A stretch of 64,000 nucleotides of DNA from Actinomycetota bacterium (GCA_003139545.1 PLJC01000022.1:44960-108959), one strand, 5' to 3'. Shown: positions 26,285 through 35,843, numbered from the stretch's first letter. Numbers and translations are program-made. Notes: generated by a model from the sequence alone, not told the origin.

Positions 26285-27201
26285 TACTTGAGCCCGTTCG
26301 CCTTCAGGAAGGCGGAGGCGACTGCCGCGGGCGTCTTCTTGTCGATCCCGACCGCCTTGTTCATCGCTTGCATGGCGGCAAGCGTGAGCTTGGACGAGAC
26401 CGCATTCACCGTGCTCGAGAACGCGGAACCGCCGGCCGCGAGGAGCTTCTGCGACACGATCGGCGCCACGTTCTGGAAGCCGAAGATGTGCTTCGTGTCG
26501 GTCAGCGCGACGTACTTGCCCGTCGCCTGCTGCGGGTCCGTCGAGAAGCCGTCGCCACCGGTGGCCTTCCCGTCGTCGAGCAGCGTGTACACGCTGATGG
26601 TCGAGAGCGGCACGAACTTCGTCTGCGTGAGCCCGTAGGTGCGCTTCAGACCGAGGAGACAGGTCATGCGCGTCTGGCACTCCGGGAAGCCGGCGTACGT
26701 GAACGACTTGACCTTCTTGAGGTCACCGATCGTCTTGAGGCCGTACTTCTGCGCCGTCGACTTCAGCACCGTGACCGTGTCGGTGTCGTAGAACGGCGTC
26801 GCTTTGAGCATCGTCAGCCCGCGCGTCTGCTCGAACTTCTTCGCCTGGGCGTAGACCGCGCTCGCCGTCTTGCCCGGCGTCTCCTTGGCGATGTCCTGCA
26901 CGACGACGCCGGTGTACTCGGGAAGCAGGTTGATCTTGCCGCTCTTGATCGCTGTGTCGGCGAGCTCGGAGCTACCGAGGCTGCCGGCGTACTTCACGGT
27001 GAAGCCCTTCGCGGCGAGCGCCTGGCCGTACAGCTGGCCGAGGATGAACTCCTCCGTGAAGTTCTTGTTGCCGACGAAAACCGTGGGCTTCGCCTGCGGC
27101 GTCGCCGACGCGACGGCCGCGGTCCCACCCAAGACGATCGCGACACCCAACGAGATCGCGAATGCCGCCTTTGCGGCACGCCGCGTGTGCTTCCTGATCA
27201 T
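26284..27201 (-). CDS. Osmoprotectant-binding protein (OpuC/ProX-like)
   Basis: 305 aa solute-binding protein of the glycine betaine/carnitine/choline (OpuAC/OsmX) family: KNFTEEFILGQLYGQAL, SSELADTAIKSGKINLLPEYTG and DTDTVTVLKSTAQKYGL. Residues 1-33 form a Sec signal peptide ending near AVASA; no lipobox cysteine. ATG with GGGAGG upstream. It follows the permease gene by 40 bases. Four cysteines in the mature part (for example PECQTRMTC) may form disulfides. The ligand is probably a quaternary amine. Confidence 0.88.
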   Translation of the reverse strand: MIRKHTRRAAKAAFAISLGVAIVLGGTAAVASATPQAKPTVFVGNKNFTEEFILGQLYGQALAAKGFTVKYAGSLGSSELADTAIKSGKINLLPEYTGVVVQDIAKETPGKTASAVYAQAKKFEQTRGLTMLKATPFYDTDTVTVLKSTAQKYGLKTIGDLKKVKSFTYAGFPECQTRMTCLLGLKRTYGLTQTKFVPLSTISVYTLLDDGKATGGDGFSTDPQQATGKYVALTDTKHIFGFQNVAPIVSQKLLAAGGSAFSSTVNAVSSKLTLAAMQAMNKAVGIDKKTPAAVASAFLKANGLK

Positions 27202-27241
27202 GCGTCCCTCCCGGGAACGGAGTGATAGATACCCCGGAAGC

Positions 27242-27889
27242 CTACGGAAGCGGAACAGGTCTAGGCGAGGCCGCTCTGCGGATGACGGAGAGAATGAAGG
27301 CGGCGAGAAACGCGAGCGCGGAGACCCAGAGCGATGCTGCGACGACGCCGCTGAGGCCGTAGCTGGCTTGGTTGACGATGATCTGACCGAGGCCCCCGCC
27401 GCCGGCGACGGCGGCGATGGTCGCGGTGGCGATGACGAAGATCGCCGCGATGCGGATGCCGGCAAGCACGAACGGCAGGCCGAGCGGGAGCTCGACCTGC
27501 AGCAGCACCTGGCGCCCCGTCATGCCCATGCCGCGCGCGGCTTCAACCGCGTCACGGTCGACCGTGTCGATCGCGAAGTACGCGTTCGTAAGGATCGGCG
27601 GGATCGCGAGCACGACGAGCGCGGCGGTGTTGTTCCAGAAGCCGACACCGAGGATCGTCAGCCCGAAGGCAATGAGCACGAGACTGGGCAGCGCGCGCCC
27701 GACGTTCGACACGCTTGCGGCGACGAAAAGCCCGCGGTGCAGGTGGCCGAGCCACAGCCCGATGGGGAGCGCCAGCACGAGCGCGATGCCGAGCGCGGCC
27801 CCCGACAGTTCCAGGTGCTCTCCCGTCTTCGTGAGCAGGAGATGCGGGTTGTCGGCCATGAAGCGAAACGCATTGATGAACGTCTTCAT
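27242..27889 (-). CDS. Osmoprotectant ABC transporter permease (OpuCD-like)
   Basis: 215 aa BPD-transport inner-membrane component. The EAA-type loop DAVEAARGMGMTGRQVLLQVELPLGLPFVLAGIRIA is present, and the C-terminal GGGGLGQIIVNQ is typical of OpuC/YehW permeases. Five to six membrane segments. The ATG start overlaps the first permease stop as ATGA. Pairs with the gene at 27886. Confidence 0.9.
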   Translation of the reverse strand: MKTFINAFRFMADNPHLLLTKTGEHLELSGAALGIALVLALPIGLWLGHLHRGLFVAASVSNVGRALPSLVLIAFGLTILGVGFWNNTAALVVLAIPPILTNAYFAIDTVDRDAVEAARGMGMTGRQVLLQVELPLGLPFVLAGIRIAAIFVIATATIAAVAGGGGLGQIIVNQASYGLSGVVAASLWVSALAFLAAFILSVIRRAASPRPVPLP

Positions 27890-28593
27890 GCACGAACCCA
27901 CGGAGTAAGGCTGCGCTGGAGGAGCACGAGCAACCCGTCGGCGACGAGCGCGAGCGCGATGACCATGCCGCCGGCGGTGAAGATCTCCGTCTTGAAGATG
28001 TCCTGCGAGAGCGCCGCATAAATCGGCTGGCCCAGACCCTTTGCGATGACGAACGGCGCGATGGTCGCGATCGAGATCGTCGACACCGTCGCAACGCGCA
28101 GCCCGGTGAGGATCGCCGGCAGCGCAAGCGGCAGCTCGACGCGCCTGAACGTCTGCGCGCGCGTGAAGCCGGAGCCGCGCGCCGCATCGACGACCTCCTC
28201 GGGGACCGCGCGTAGACCCTCGATCATGTTTCGGTACAGGATGAGGAGCGTGTAGGACACGAGCGCGATCTCGACCGTGAGCAGCGAGATGCCGGTGAAC
28301 GGGACGAGGATCTGGAAGAGCGCGAGGCTCGGGATCGTGTACAGGAAGTCCGACACGATCCCGATCGGCGGGTCGACGAGCCGGAAGCGGAAGCCGACGA
28401 GCGCGAGCGCGAAGGCGATGACGAAGCCGATTCCGATGGCGATCGCGGCGAGCTCGATGTGCTGGAAGAGCGCCGGTTGCAACGTGTCGCCCCAGTGCTG
28501 GCGCACCCAGTCCGTGCAGAACCAGCCGTTGTTCACCTCGCAGGAGCTGCCGGTGCCGAAGTTGGGGATGACGGGGCCGCCGGCGACGATCAC
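27886..28593 (-). CDS. Osmoprotectant ABC transporter permease (OpuCB-like)
   Basis: 235 aa permease of the same family, with EEVVDAARGSGFTRAQTFRRVELPLALPAILTGLR as the ATPase-contact loop and IAKGLGQPIYAAL near the C-terminus. It carries an N-terminal extension of about 45 residues with two cysteines (SSCEVNNGWFC) predicted to face outside. GTG start overlapping the ATPase stop as GTGA. Confidence 0.9.
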   Translation of the reverse strand: MIVAGGPVIPNFGTGSSCEVNNGWFCTDWVRQHWGDTLQPALFQHIELAAIAIGIGFVIAFALALVGFRFRLVDPPIGIVSDFLYTIPSLALFQILVPFTGISLLTVEIALVSYTLLILYRNMIEGLRAVPEEVVDAARGSGFTRAQTFRRVELPLALPAILTGLRVATVSTISIATIAPFVIAKGLGQPIYAALSQDIFKTEIFTAGGMVIALALVADGLLVLLQRSLTPWVRA

Positions 28594-29528
28594 GAGAGGA
28601 GCGCGTCCCTCGTGACGGAGCCGACGACGGCGTCGCCGTCGGTGACGGCGAGCACCTGCGCGTGCTTCTCGATCGCGAGCGCGAGCGCGTCACGCACGGT
28701 GCTCGTTCGCGGTATGCGGGGCCCGTCCGCGGGCGGCCCGAGCTCGAGCTCCGCCAGCGTGTGCAACGCGAGCGCCTTCAGCGCGCGATCGCGGCCGACG
28801 AACGCGGCGACGAAGTCGTCCGCGGGCTTTTCGAGGATCGCGCGCGGCGTGTCGAACTGCGCGAGATGCCCGCCGGTGCGGAGGATGGCGATGCGGTCGC
28901 CGATCTTGATCGCCTCATCGATGTCGTGCGTGACGAAGACGACGGTCTTCCGCACCTCCTTCTGCAGGCGGAGGAACTCGTCCTGAAGCCGCGCGCGCAC
29001 GATCGGGTCGATCGCGCCGAACGGCTCGTCCATGAGCATGAGCGGCGGATTGCCCGCGAGCGCGCGTGCGAGGCCGACGCGCTGGCGCTCGCCGCCGGAG
29101 AGCTGCGCCGGGTAACGCGTCGCGTACGACTGGTCGAGCCCGACGAGGTCGAGCAGCTCCTGCGAGCGGGTGTGGATCCACGAGCGCGGCCGGCCGTAGA
29201 GGCGCGGGACGGTTCCGATGTTCGCCTCGATGGTCATGTGCGGGAAGAGGCCGACCTGCTGGATCACGTAGCCGATGCCGCGCCGAAGCTGGACGAGGTT
29301 CTGCTCGCGGACGCTCGTCCCGTCGATGCGAATGTCGCCGCTCGTGAGCTCGATCAGCCGGTTGACGAGGCGGAGCGCCGTGGTCTTCCCGCCGCCGGAC
29401 GGGCCGACGAGCACGCAGATCTCGCCCGCCGCGACGGTGAGCGACAGGCGCTCGACCGCCGCGCCGTCCCGTCCCTCGTAGCGTTTCGTCGCCTCGTCGA
29501 AGACGAGCTCGGCGGCCTGACCCGGCAT
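28590..29528 (-). CDS. Osmoprotectant ABC transporter ATP-binding protein (OpuCA-like)
   Basis: 312 aa. Walker A GPSGGGKT (42-49), Q-loop VIQQVGLFPHMT, signature LSGGERQRVGLARAL, Walker B LMLMDEPFGAIDP, and the H-loop VTHD. About 80 C-terminal residues form a reduced CBS-type region (TSTVRDALALAIEKHAQVLAVTDGDAVVGSVTRDALL), which in OpuA/OpuC senses ionic strength or c-di-AMP; only one CBS motif is recognisable. ATG start, 16 bases after the dapB... gene order on this strand runs dapB, ATPase, permeases, binding protein. Confidence 0.92.
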   Translation of the reverse strand: MPGQAAELVFDEATKRYEGRDGAAVERLSLTVAAGEICVLVGPSGGGKTTALRLVNRLIELTSGDIRIDGTSVREQNLVQLRRGIGYVIQQVGLFPHMTIEANIGTVPRLYGRPRSWIHTRSQELLDLVGLDQSYATRYPAQLSGGERQRVGLARALAGNPPLMLMDEPFGAIDPIVRARLQDEFLRLQKEVRKTVVFVTHDIDEAIKIGDRIAILRTGGHLAQFDTPRAILEKPADDFVAAFVGRDRALKALALHTLAELELGPPADGPRIPRTSTVRDALALAIEKHAQVLAVTDGDAVVGSVTRDALLS

Positions 29529-29544
29529 CGCCGGGAACTATCGC

Positions 29545-30174
29545 CTACAGGAGCGTGTCTAGGCCGACCGTAAGTCCCGGCGGAAGCGTGTCGAGCTTCT
29601 GCAAGGCGAGCAGGACGCCTTCGGCGAACGATTCGCGCGCGGTCGTGTCGTGGCGGATCGTCAGCAGCTGGCCTTCGCCGCCGAAGATGACCTCCTGGTG
29701 CGCGACGAGGCCGGGCAGGCGCACCGAGTGGATGACGGTGTCGCCGCCGATGAGCTCCGCGGTCGCGCGCGCGGTGCCCGACGGTGCGTCCTTCTTCGCC
29801 TCGTTGTGCAGCTCGATGATCTCCGCGCGCGGGAAGAAGGCGGCCGCTTCGCGCGCGAAGCGCATCATCAGCACCGCGCCGATGGAGAAGTTCGGGGCGA
29901 CGAACAGCCGCAGCCCGTTTGCGGCCGCGAGCTCGTGCAGCGGCTGCGGGTCCCAGCCGGTTGTCCCTACGACGCAGGACACGCCCTGCTCGAGCGCCGC
30001 GCGCACGTTCGCGGGCGCCGCCTCCGGCGTCGTGAAGTCGACGCACGCATCGAGGCCGCGGACGTCCGGCTCGTCGCCGATCTCGATCGCCTTCACTTCG
30101 TGACCCGCGCGCGCGAGGAGCGGCAACAGCACCGCTCCCACTTTCCCTTCCGCACCGAAGAGCGCGAGCTTCAT
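29545..30174 (-). CDS. dapB: 4-hydroxy-tetrahydrodipicolinate reductase
   Basis: 209 aa, short for the family (usually 245-270). N-terminal nucleotide-binding GAEGKVG (8-13 region), then CVDFTTPEAA, CVVGTTGWD and PNFSIGAVLMM. The catalytic segment ELHNEAKKDAPSGTA (121-135) keeps the first His and the Lys, while the second His of the usual HH pair is Asn. The missing length is mainly in the N-terminal domain, so the nucleotide preference may differ. The ATG overlaps the M16 peptidase stop as ATGA. Confidence 0.92.
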   Translation of the reverse strand: MKLALFGAEGKVGAVLLPLLARAGHEVKAIEIGDEPDVRGLDACVDFTTPEAAPANVRAALEQGVSCVVGTTGWDPQPLHELAAANGLRLFVAPNFSIGAVLMMRFAREAAAFFPRAEIIELHNEAKKDAPSGTARATAELIGGDTVIHSVRLPGLVAHQEVIFGGEGQLLTIRHDTTARESFAEGVLLALQKLDTLPPGLTVGLDTLL

Positions 30175-31484
30175 GCCGCCTTCTTCGCCACGCCGTTCCC
30201 GATCGCAGCGCGGAACCGATCCTCGTCCGGTCCGACGCACGCTGCGGACAGCCGATCCGCGCCGAGCAGGACACCGGCGAGCTCGGCCACCTCGTCCGGC
30301 TCGACCGCATCGACCTCGGCGATGATCCGCTCGAAGCTCAGCAGCTCGGTGTCGGTGATCAGCGACTTGCCGAGCCGGCTCATCCGGTTCGCAGTCGACT
30401 CCATCGAGAGCGTGATGCGCCCCTTCATGCTCTCCTTCGCGCGCTCGAGCTCGCCCTTGCGGAACGTGCCTGCCGCGATCTCGGCGATCTGCTCCGTGCA
30501 GATCTCGACGCACGTGGCGAGGTTCTCCTCACGCGTGCCGACGTAGATCCCGATCAGCCCCGTGTCGGTGTACTGGGACGCGAACGTGTAGACGGAGTAC
30601 GCCATGCCGCGCTTCTCCCTGATTTCCTGGAAGAGGCGGGACGATGCCGATCCGCCGAGGATCGAGTCGAGCAGCGAGGCGGCGAAGCGGCGGCGGTCGG
30701 AGCGCGAGATCCCGGGCGCGCCGAGACACAGGTGGTACTGCTCCGTCTCCTTGCGCTCGAAGCGCACGCTGGGCGGCGGCGCCTGGGTGAGGGGACGGCG
30801 AACGCGCGGCGCTGCGCGGCCCGCGGCGGCGCTCTTGTGCTCGAAGCGCTCGAGCAGCGAGACGAAGCGGTCGTGCGCGATGCTCCCGGCCGCCGCGACG
30901 ACGATGTTCCCGCCCGTGTACATCGCGCGGTGGTACGCGGCTACCGAGCGGCGGCTGACGGACGAGATCACGTCGGCGGTCCCGATCACGGGCCGTCCGA
31001 GCGCGTGCCTCCCGAACACCGCCTCGGAGAAGAGATCGTGGACGAGCTCCTGCGGGGTGTCCTCGTACATCGCGATCTCCTCCAGGACGACCTCGCGCTC
31101 CTGGTCGAGGTCGGCGAACGCCGGGGCGAAGACCATGTCGGTCATCACCTCGAGCGCCTCATCGGCGTGGCGGTCCGGGACGCGCGCGTAGACCACGGTG
31201 TGCTCGCGCGACGTCGCAGCGTTCAGCTCCGCGCCCATGGCGTCGAAGATCTCGGCGATCTGCTGCGCGTCGTAGGAGCGCGACCCCTTGAAGAGCATGT
31301 GCTCGATGAAGTGGGAGACGCCGGCCCGGTCGTCGCGCTCGTCGCGCGAGCCGGCCCCGATCCAGAAGCCGATCGCCACCGAGCGCACGCTCGGCACGCG
31401 CTCGGAGATGACGCGCTCACCCGAGTCCAGCTCGGACAGGACGTACTTCTGCACGTCCGGATCGTAGACGTGTTCCAGAGACAC
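30171..31484 (-). CDS. M16-family zinc peptidase (PepR/processing-peptidase-like)
   Basis: 437 aa. The inverted zinc motif HFIEH (58-62) with downstream EEIAMYED supplies the catalytic glutamate ligand. The C-terminal half is the usual inactive M16 repeat with GGSASSRLFQEIREKRGMAYSVY. It lies between pnp and dapB as in many Gram-positive genomes. The GTG start at 31482-31484 has no ribosome binding site and lies two bases from the end of the 111-bp repeat element, so the true start may be a little downstream. Confidence 0.92.
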   Translation of the reverse strand: MSLEHVYDPDVQKYVLSELDSGERVISERVPSVRSVAIGFWIGAGSRDERDDRAGVSHFIEHMLFKGSRSYDAQQIAEIFDAMGAELNAATSREHTVVYARVPDRHADEALEVMTDMVFAPAFADLDQEREVVLEEIAMYEDTPQELVHDLFSEAVFGRHALGRPVIGTADVISSVSRRSVAAYHRAMYTGGNIVVAAAGSIAHDRFVSLLERFEHKSAAAGRAAPRVRRPLTQAPPPSVRFERKETEQYHLCLGAPGISRSDRRRFAASLLDSILGGSASSRLFQEIREKRGMAYSVYTFASQYTDTGLIGIYVGTREENLATCVEICTEQIAEIAAGTFRKGELERAKESMKGRITLSMESTANRMSRLGKSLITDTELLSFERIIAEVDAVEPDEVAELAGVLLGADRLSAACVGPDEDRFRAAIGNGVAKKAA

Positions 31485-31486
31485 GA

Positions 31487-31597
31487 CCGGGGCCAGGCCC
31501 CGTTACGAGAGTGTTAGGGAGTCAGCACGTGCCCCGCGCAAACGCGCTCGGCGCGTCGCCGACGGCGTGACACTTCCGTCATGGGGCCTGGCCCCGG
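31487..31597. mobile_element. MITE/REPIN-like element, 111 bp, upstream of the M16 peptidase gene
   Basis: The outer 32 bases at each end are inverted repeats matching at 26 of 32 positions. Each end starts with the palindrome-bearing CCGGGGCCAGGCCCC, identical at both ends. The inner side of the right end carries ACGGAAGTGTCACG (minus strand, 31566-31579), the same 14 bases found in the element at 8809-8912, although the outer palindromes are unrelated. The 47-base centre is GC-rich with small hairpins and no coding. It separates the diguanylate cyclase gene from the peptidase gene. Confidence 0.75.
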
Positions 31598-31618
31598 CCT
31601 GTGGGAGAGCGAGGGCCG

Positions 31619-33205
31619 CTAGACGAACTGGAGGCCAGTGCCGGAGCGCTTGGCGTGGTAGAGCGCCTCGTCCGCGAGGCGGAACAGCGTCTGGGCATCG
31701 CCCGCATCGGTGGGGCACGAGGCGACGCCGAAGCTGGCACGCATGCCGTCCATCTTGTCGCGGATGCGGTCGATCACCTCGCGTGCGTCGTCCTCCGTCG
31801 CCTCCGCGAGGAGCAGCGCGAACTCGTCGCCGCCGATGCGGAACGCGTTGTCGCTCTTGCGCAGCGCCTTCTCGATCGTCCGCGCGAACATCTGGAGAGC
31901 CTCGTCGCCGGCGGCGTGCCCGAGCCGGTCGTTCACGCTCTTGAAGCCGTCGAGGTCGCACACCACGAGCCCGAACTGGCGCTCGTAGCGAATCGCCCGC
32001 GCAACCTCCGCCTCGAGGCGCTCGACGAACGCGCGCCGGTTCAGCAGCCGCGTCAGCGGATCGTGGTCGGCGAGGAAGCTCAGCTCTCGCACGCGCTCGG
32101 CCGAGACGATCGCCGCCGCTGCCTGGTTCGCAAAGATACGCAGCGCCTGGAGCTTCTCACTCGACGGCAGCAACCGGTCGGCCGGCTCGTCGGCGGAGAG
32201 GATGCCGATGATGGCATCGTCGGCGCCGCGGAGCGGGACGAGCAGCCAGTGCCGGTTCCAGGCGTGCGGGCCGCGCCCGTTGAGCTTCGACGCGTACGTG
32301 ATCTTCTCCCGGGAGACGAGGCGTTCGGCCTCGTCATTCGGGACGAGGTAGCAGCCTTCGACCTCGAACGCGGGGTCGAAGAGCGGCAGGATGTCCGGCA
32401 GGTAGATCGGGGCCGTGAGGACGCTGTCGCGGCTCCAGCCGACGGCCGCGCCTGCGCTCACCTGGCTCGTCAGCGGATCCGTCAGCAGAACGAGGACGTT
32501 CTGGAAGCCGAGCGCGTCGCGCACGCCGACGCACACCCGCTGCATGATCGCGTCCGCGCTCGGGTGCGCCGTGAGACCCGTCGACACACGCAGCAGCTGC
32601 TCGAGCGCGAGCCGGTGCCGCCCTGCGTTGGCTGCCTCCTGTGCCGACTGCAACGCGATCGCAGCATGGTCAGCAAGCGCGACGAGGACTTCGAGGTCGT
32701 CGTCGGTCGGGCGCTGACGGTTCGCCGGCTCGTCCACCGAGAGGATGCCCAGGAGATGACCGTCGTGGTGGCGCATCGGCACGAAGAGCGCGTCGAGTGG
32801 ATGCCACGCGTTCTCCCCGACGCCGGCCTCCTCGTCCGGGAGATAGAAATCCTGGCCGGGCGTCCCCCAGTCGAACTCGCCTGCGGGCACGACGTATGCC
32901 CCGCGCCGGTGGAAGCGCTCCGCCAGCACCGGCTCCCACTCCTCGATGCGGCGTACGTGCCCGACGAGCGTCTTCTTCGCTTCCTCGCCGCCGTGCACGG
33001 TCGCGGTCTCGAAGTCGTCCCATTCGGGCCGGTACAGGTTGATCGCGACCGTGCCGTAGCCGAGCGACTCGGCGACGACGCGCGCGATTGCCACCAGGAG
33101 CTCCGGGACGTCGTCGGCCCCGCGGACGAGCCGCGTGACTTCGAGCAGGCCTCGGAGCGGTGAAACGGGTGGAAGGTTCGGTTCGTCCAGGGCGGGAGTC
33201 CTCAC
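31619..33205 (-). CDS. GAF-GAF-GGDEF diguanylate cyclase
   Basis: 528 aa. Two GAF-type sensor domains (about 20-180 and 200-350) precede a GGDEF domain at about 365-528. The active site is RIGGDEFALLLAEA; five residues upstream is the allosteric inhibition site RKSD (RxxD), so it should be an active, feedback-inhibited c-di-GMP synthase. No membrane segment, so cytoplasmic. The GTG start is at 33203-33205. It lies between pnp and the M16 gene, an insertion relative to the usual pnp-pepR order. Confidence 0.9.
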   Translation of the reverse strand: MRTPALDEPNLPPVSPLRGLLEVTRLVRGADDVPELLVAIARVVAESLGYGTVAINLYRPEWDDFETATVHGGEEAKKTLVGHVRRIEEWEPVLAERFHRRGAYVVPAGEFDWGTPGQDFYLPDEEAGVGENAWHPLDALFVPMRHHDGHLLGILSVDEPANRQRPTDDDLEVLVALADHAAIALQSAQEAANAGRHRLALEQLLRVSTGLTAHPSADAIMQRVCVGVRDALGFQNVLVLLTDPLTSQVSAGAAVGWSRDSVLTAPIYLPDILPLFDPAFEVEGCYLVPNDEAERLVSREKITYASKLNGRGPHAWNRHWLLVPLRGADDAIIGILSADEPADRLLPSSEKLQALRIFANQAAAAIVSAERVRELSFLADHDPLTRLLNRRAFVERLEAEVARAIRYERQFGLVVCDLDGFKSVNDRLGHAAGDEALQMFARTIEKALRKSDNAFRIGGDEFALLLAEATEDDAREVIDRIRDKMDGMRASFGVASCPTDAGDAQTLFRLADEALYHAKRSGTGLQFV

Positions 33206-33254
33206 CTAGGGTCATCGGCACAAACGGGGGATTCGAGGTACCCCAAAAGAGTGA

Positions 33255-33280
33255 GAGGGCGGCCCGTTTGGGCCGCCCTC
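33255..33280 (-). terminator. Terminator hairpin after pnp
   Basis: A perfect 11-bp stem (GAGGGCGGCCC, four-base loop) 13 bases after the pnp stop. On the minus strand it is followed by TCACTCTTTT, a mediocre U-tract; on the plus strand by a GTTTTT run further out. It most likely ends the rpsO-pnp transcript. Confidence 0.75.
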
Positions 33281-33292
33281 CCGGTGTTTTTC

Positions 33293-35761
33293 CTAGCGCC
33301 GGCCGCGGCCGCCGCCACCGCGACGGTCGTCCCGGCGCGGCCGCTCCTCCTCCGGAGGCCTCGGCGGTGCGTCCTTCGCCCGCTCGATCAGCTCCTCCGG
33401 CTGGACGAGGCGGCCGTCCTCGTGCTTCGCGATGAGCTTCAGCCCGATCCGGCCGCGCGCCTTGTCCACCTCCTGGACGACGACGTCCACGACGTCGCCG
33501 CGCGCCATCACGTCCTCGATGTGACCGACGCGGCCCGGGCCGACGTTGGAGACGTGCAGCAGGCCGTCCGTCCCCTTCTTCAGCTCGACGAACGCTCCGA
33601 ACTGCGTCGTCTTGACGACCTTGCCGGTGTAGGTGTCCCCCACTTCCGGCTCCTTCGTCAACGCCTGGATCGCAGAGATAGCCGCCGCGGCCTTCTCGCC
33701 ATCGGTCGCGTAGATGAGGATCGTGCCGTCCTCCTCGATGTCGATCTGCACCTCATAGTCCGACTCGAGGCCGCGGATCGTCTCGCCGCCCTTGCCGATG
33801 ACCATGCCGATCTTCTCCTGATCGATCTTGACCGACGTGATCCGCGGCGCGTTCTGAGAAAGCTCCGCGCGCGACTCCGGAATCACGTCGAGCATGATGT
33901 CGAGGATCGCGTTGCGCGCCCGGTTCGCCTGCTCGAGTGCGCCTTTCATGATCTCCTGCGTGACGCCGGTGATCTTGATGTCCATCTGGAGGGCGGTGAT
34001 TCCGTCCCGTGTCCCCGCGACCTTGAAGTCCATGTCGCCGAGGTGGTCCTCCGCACCCTGGATGTCGGTCAGGATCACATAGTCGTCGCCCTCCTTCACG
34101 AGGCCCATCGCGATGCCGGAGACCGGCGCCTTGATCGGCACACCGGCGTCCATCAACGCGAGCGTCGAGCCGCAGACGGAGCCCATCGACGACGAGCCAT
34201 TCGACTCGAGCGTCTCCGAGACGATGCGGATCGTGTACGGGAACTCGTCGGCACTCGGGATCATCGCCTCGAGCGCCCGCTGAGCGAGCGCGCCGTGGCC
34301 GATGTCACGCCGCTTCGGGCCGCGCATGAAGCCGGTCTCCCCGACCGAGAAGGGCGGGAAGTTGTAGTGATGCATGAAGCGGCGGTCGGTCTCGAGCGAC
34401 AGGTCGTCGATCCGCTGGCCTTCCTTCGCCGTGCCGAGCGTGAGCGTCGACAGGACCTGCGTCTGACCGCGCGTGAAGAGGCCGGAGCCGTGCGCGCGCG
34501 GGTTGACGCCGACTTCGACTTCGATCGGCCTGATCTCGTCGGTGCTGCGACCGTCGGGCCGCCGCTTGTCGACCGCGATCTTCTTGCGGACGAGGTCCTT
34601 GTAGATCGCCTCGGCAGCCTTCTTGATGTAGCTCTTGGTGAGGCTGTCCTTGCCCGCCGGAGCATCCGTGTCGGTGGACGCGGGCCCGACGGGGAACTGC
34701 AGCTCGACGTTCGAGACGATCTGCTCGAAGAGCAAGTTGCGCTTCGCCGACTTGAGCTCCTTCGAGTCCTGCTCGGCATCCGTGAGTGCCCGTAGGCCGC
34801 TCTCGAACTGGTCGCGGACCGGGCCTTCGACGGCCGCGAGGCGCTGCTTCTCGAGCAGCATGTTCAGGCTCGCACGCACCTGCGTCAGACGCTGGATGTC
34901 CTCTTCGCTCGAGTCCATCGTGATCTCGCCCGCAATCTGCGTCGCAAGTTCGTCGACGATCGTTCCAGCCTCGCGCAGGCCGACACTCTGGATGCGCTCC
35001 CAGATCGTGTGCCCGTGCGACGACTCGAGCTCCGCCGTGAGCTCCAGGTCGAGCCACTTCGGCTTGCCGGCCTGGCGGCGCAGATCCTCCTGCGCCTCGC
35101 ACAGCTTCTTGATCTCACCGTGAGCGAGCTCGAGCGCCTCGAGGAGCACGTCCTCGGGCACCTCGTCGGCGCCGGCCTCGACCATCGTCAGGCCGTCCTT
35201 CGTGCCGACGACGATCAGGTCGAGCGCCGTCTCGGTCCAGTTCTGCTGCATCGTCGGGTTGATGACGAGCTCGCCATCGATCCGGCCGATCCGGACGGCT
35301 CCGACGGGGCCAAAGAACGGCAGCGGCGAGAGCATGAGCGACGCGGACGCCCCGTTGATGCACAGGATGTCGTGTGGCGTGACGAGGTCCGCGGAGAGCA
35401 CGGTGCAGATCACCTGTACCTCGTTGCGAAAGCCCTTCGGCCACAAGGGCCGGATCGGGCGGTCGATCATCCGTGCGGTCAGGGTGGCGCGCTCGCTGGC
35501 GCGACCTTCCCGCTTGAAGAAACCGCCCGGGATCTTGCCGGCGGCGTACATCCGCTCTTCGACGTCGATCGTCAGCGGGAAGAAGTCCGCGCCTTCGCGC
35601 GCCTCTGCCCGTCCGACCGCCGTCGCGAGCACCATCGTCTCGCCGCTGCGAACGACGACGGCCCCGTCCGCCTGCTTCGCGAGCTTGCCGGTCTCGAACG
35701 TGATCTCCTGGTCACCCACCTGCACCGAGACGCGAGCCCGTTGCTCGGTCGTGATACTCAT
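33293..35761 (-). CDS. pnp: Polyribonucleotide nucleotidyltransferase (PNPase)
   Basis: 822 aa phosphorolytic 3'-5' exoribonuclease. Order: first RNase PH-like domain, helical domain, second RNase PH-like domain ([33 protein letters not shown]), KH domain ([16 protein letters not shown]), S1 domain ([20 protein letters not shown]), then an Arg/Gly-rich tail ([14 protein letters not shown]) suited to RNA binding. The ATG at 35759-35761 has GGAGG five to seven bases upstream; the in-frame extension is not conserved. The leader can form two competing hairpins, one of which ends at the ribosome binding site. Confidence 0.97.
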   Translation of the reverse strand: MSITTEQRARVSVQVGDQEITFETGKLAKQADGAVVVRSGETMVLATAVGRAEAREGADFFPLTIDVEERMYAAGKIPGGFFKREGRASERATLTARMIDRPIRPLWPKGFRNEVQVICTVLSADLVTPHDILCINGASASLMLSPLPFFGPVGAVRIGRIDGELVINPTMQQNWTETALDLIVVGTKDGLTMVEAGADEVPEDVLLEALELAHGEIKKLCEAQEDLRRQAGKPKWLDLELTAELESSHGHTIWERIQSVGLREAGTIVDELATQIAGEITMDSSEEDIQRLTQVRASLNMLLEKQRLAAVEGPVRDQFESGLRALTDAEQDSKELKSAKRNLLFEQIVSNVELQFPVGPASTDTDAPAGKDSLTKSYIKKAAEAIYKDLVRKKIAVDKRRPDGRSTDEIRPIEVEVGVNPRAHGSGLFTRGQTQVLSTLTLGTAKEGQRIDDLSLETDRRFMHHYNFPPFSVGETGFMRGPKRRDIGHGALAQRALEAMIPSADEFPYTIRIVSETLESNGSSSMGSVCGSTLALMDAGVPIKAPVSGIAMGLVKEGDDYVILTDIQGAEDHLGDMDFKVAGTRDGITALQMDIKITGVTQEIMKGALEQANRARNAILDIMLDVIPESRAELSQNAPRITSVKIDQEKIGMVIGKGGETIRGLESDYEVQIDIEEDGTILIYATDGEKAAAAISAIQALTKEPEVGDTYTGKVVKTTQFGAFVELKKGTDGLLHVSNVGPGRVGHIEDVMARGDVVDVVVQEVDKARGRIGLKLIAKHEDGRLVQPEELIERAKDAPPRPPEEERPRRDDRRGGGGRGRR

Positions 35762-35771
35762 CGATTTTCCT

Positions 35772-35843
35772 CCACTCTGCTTGGGCGGAGAGTGGGAGTT
35801 GAGACAGCCCCGGTCTCTTGTCGGAGCTCGCTCAACTTCCACT
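35772..35843 (-). promoter_or_regulatory. pnp leader with two mutually exclusive hairpins
   Basis: On the minus strand the rpsO-pnp gap can form a long 13-bp stem with one G-U pair (35831-35843 with 35791-35803), or a 7-bp hairpin CCACTCT/AGAGTGG (35789-35795 with 35772-35778) whose 3' arm runs into the GGAGG. Both need 35791-35795, so they exclude each other. In E. coli the equivalent leader is cut by RNase III and mediates PNPase autoregulation; the same logic here is an inference. Confidence 0.55.
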
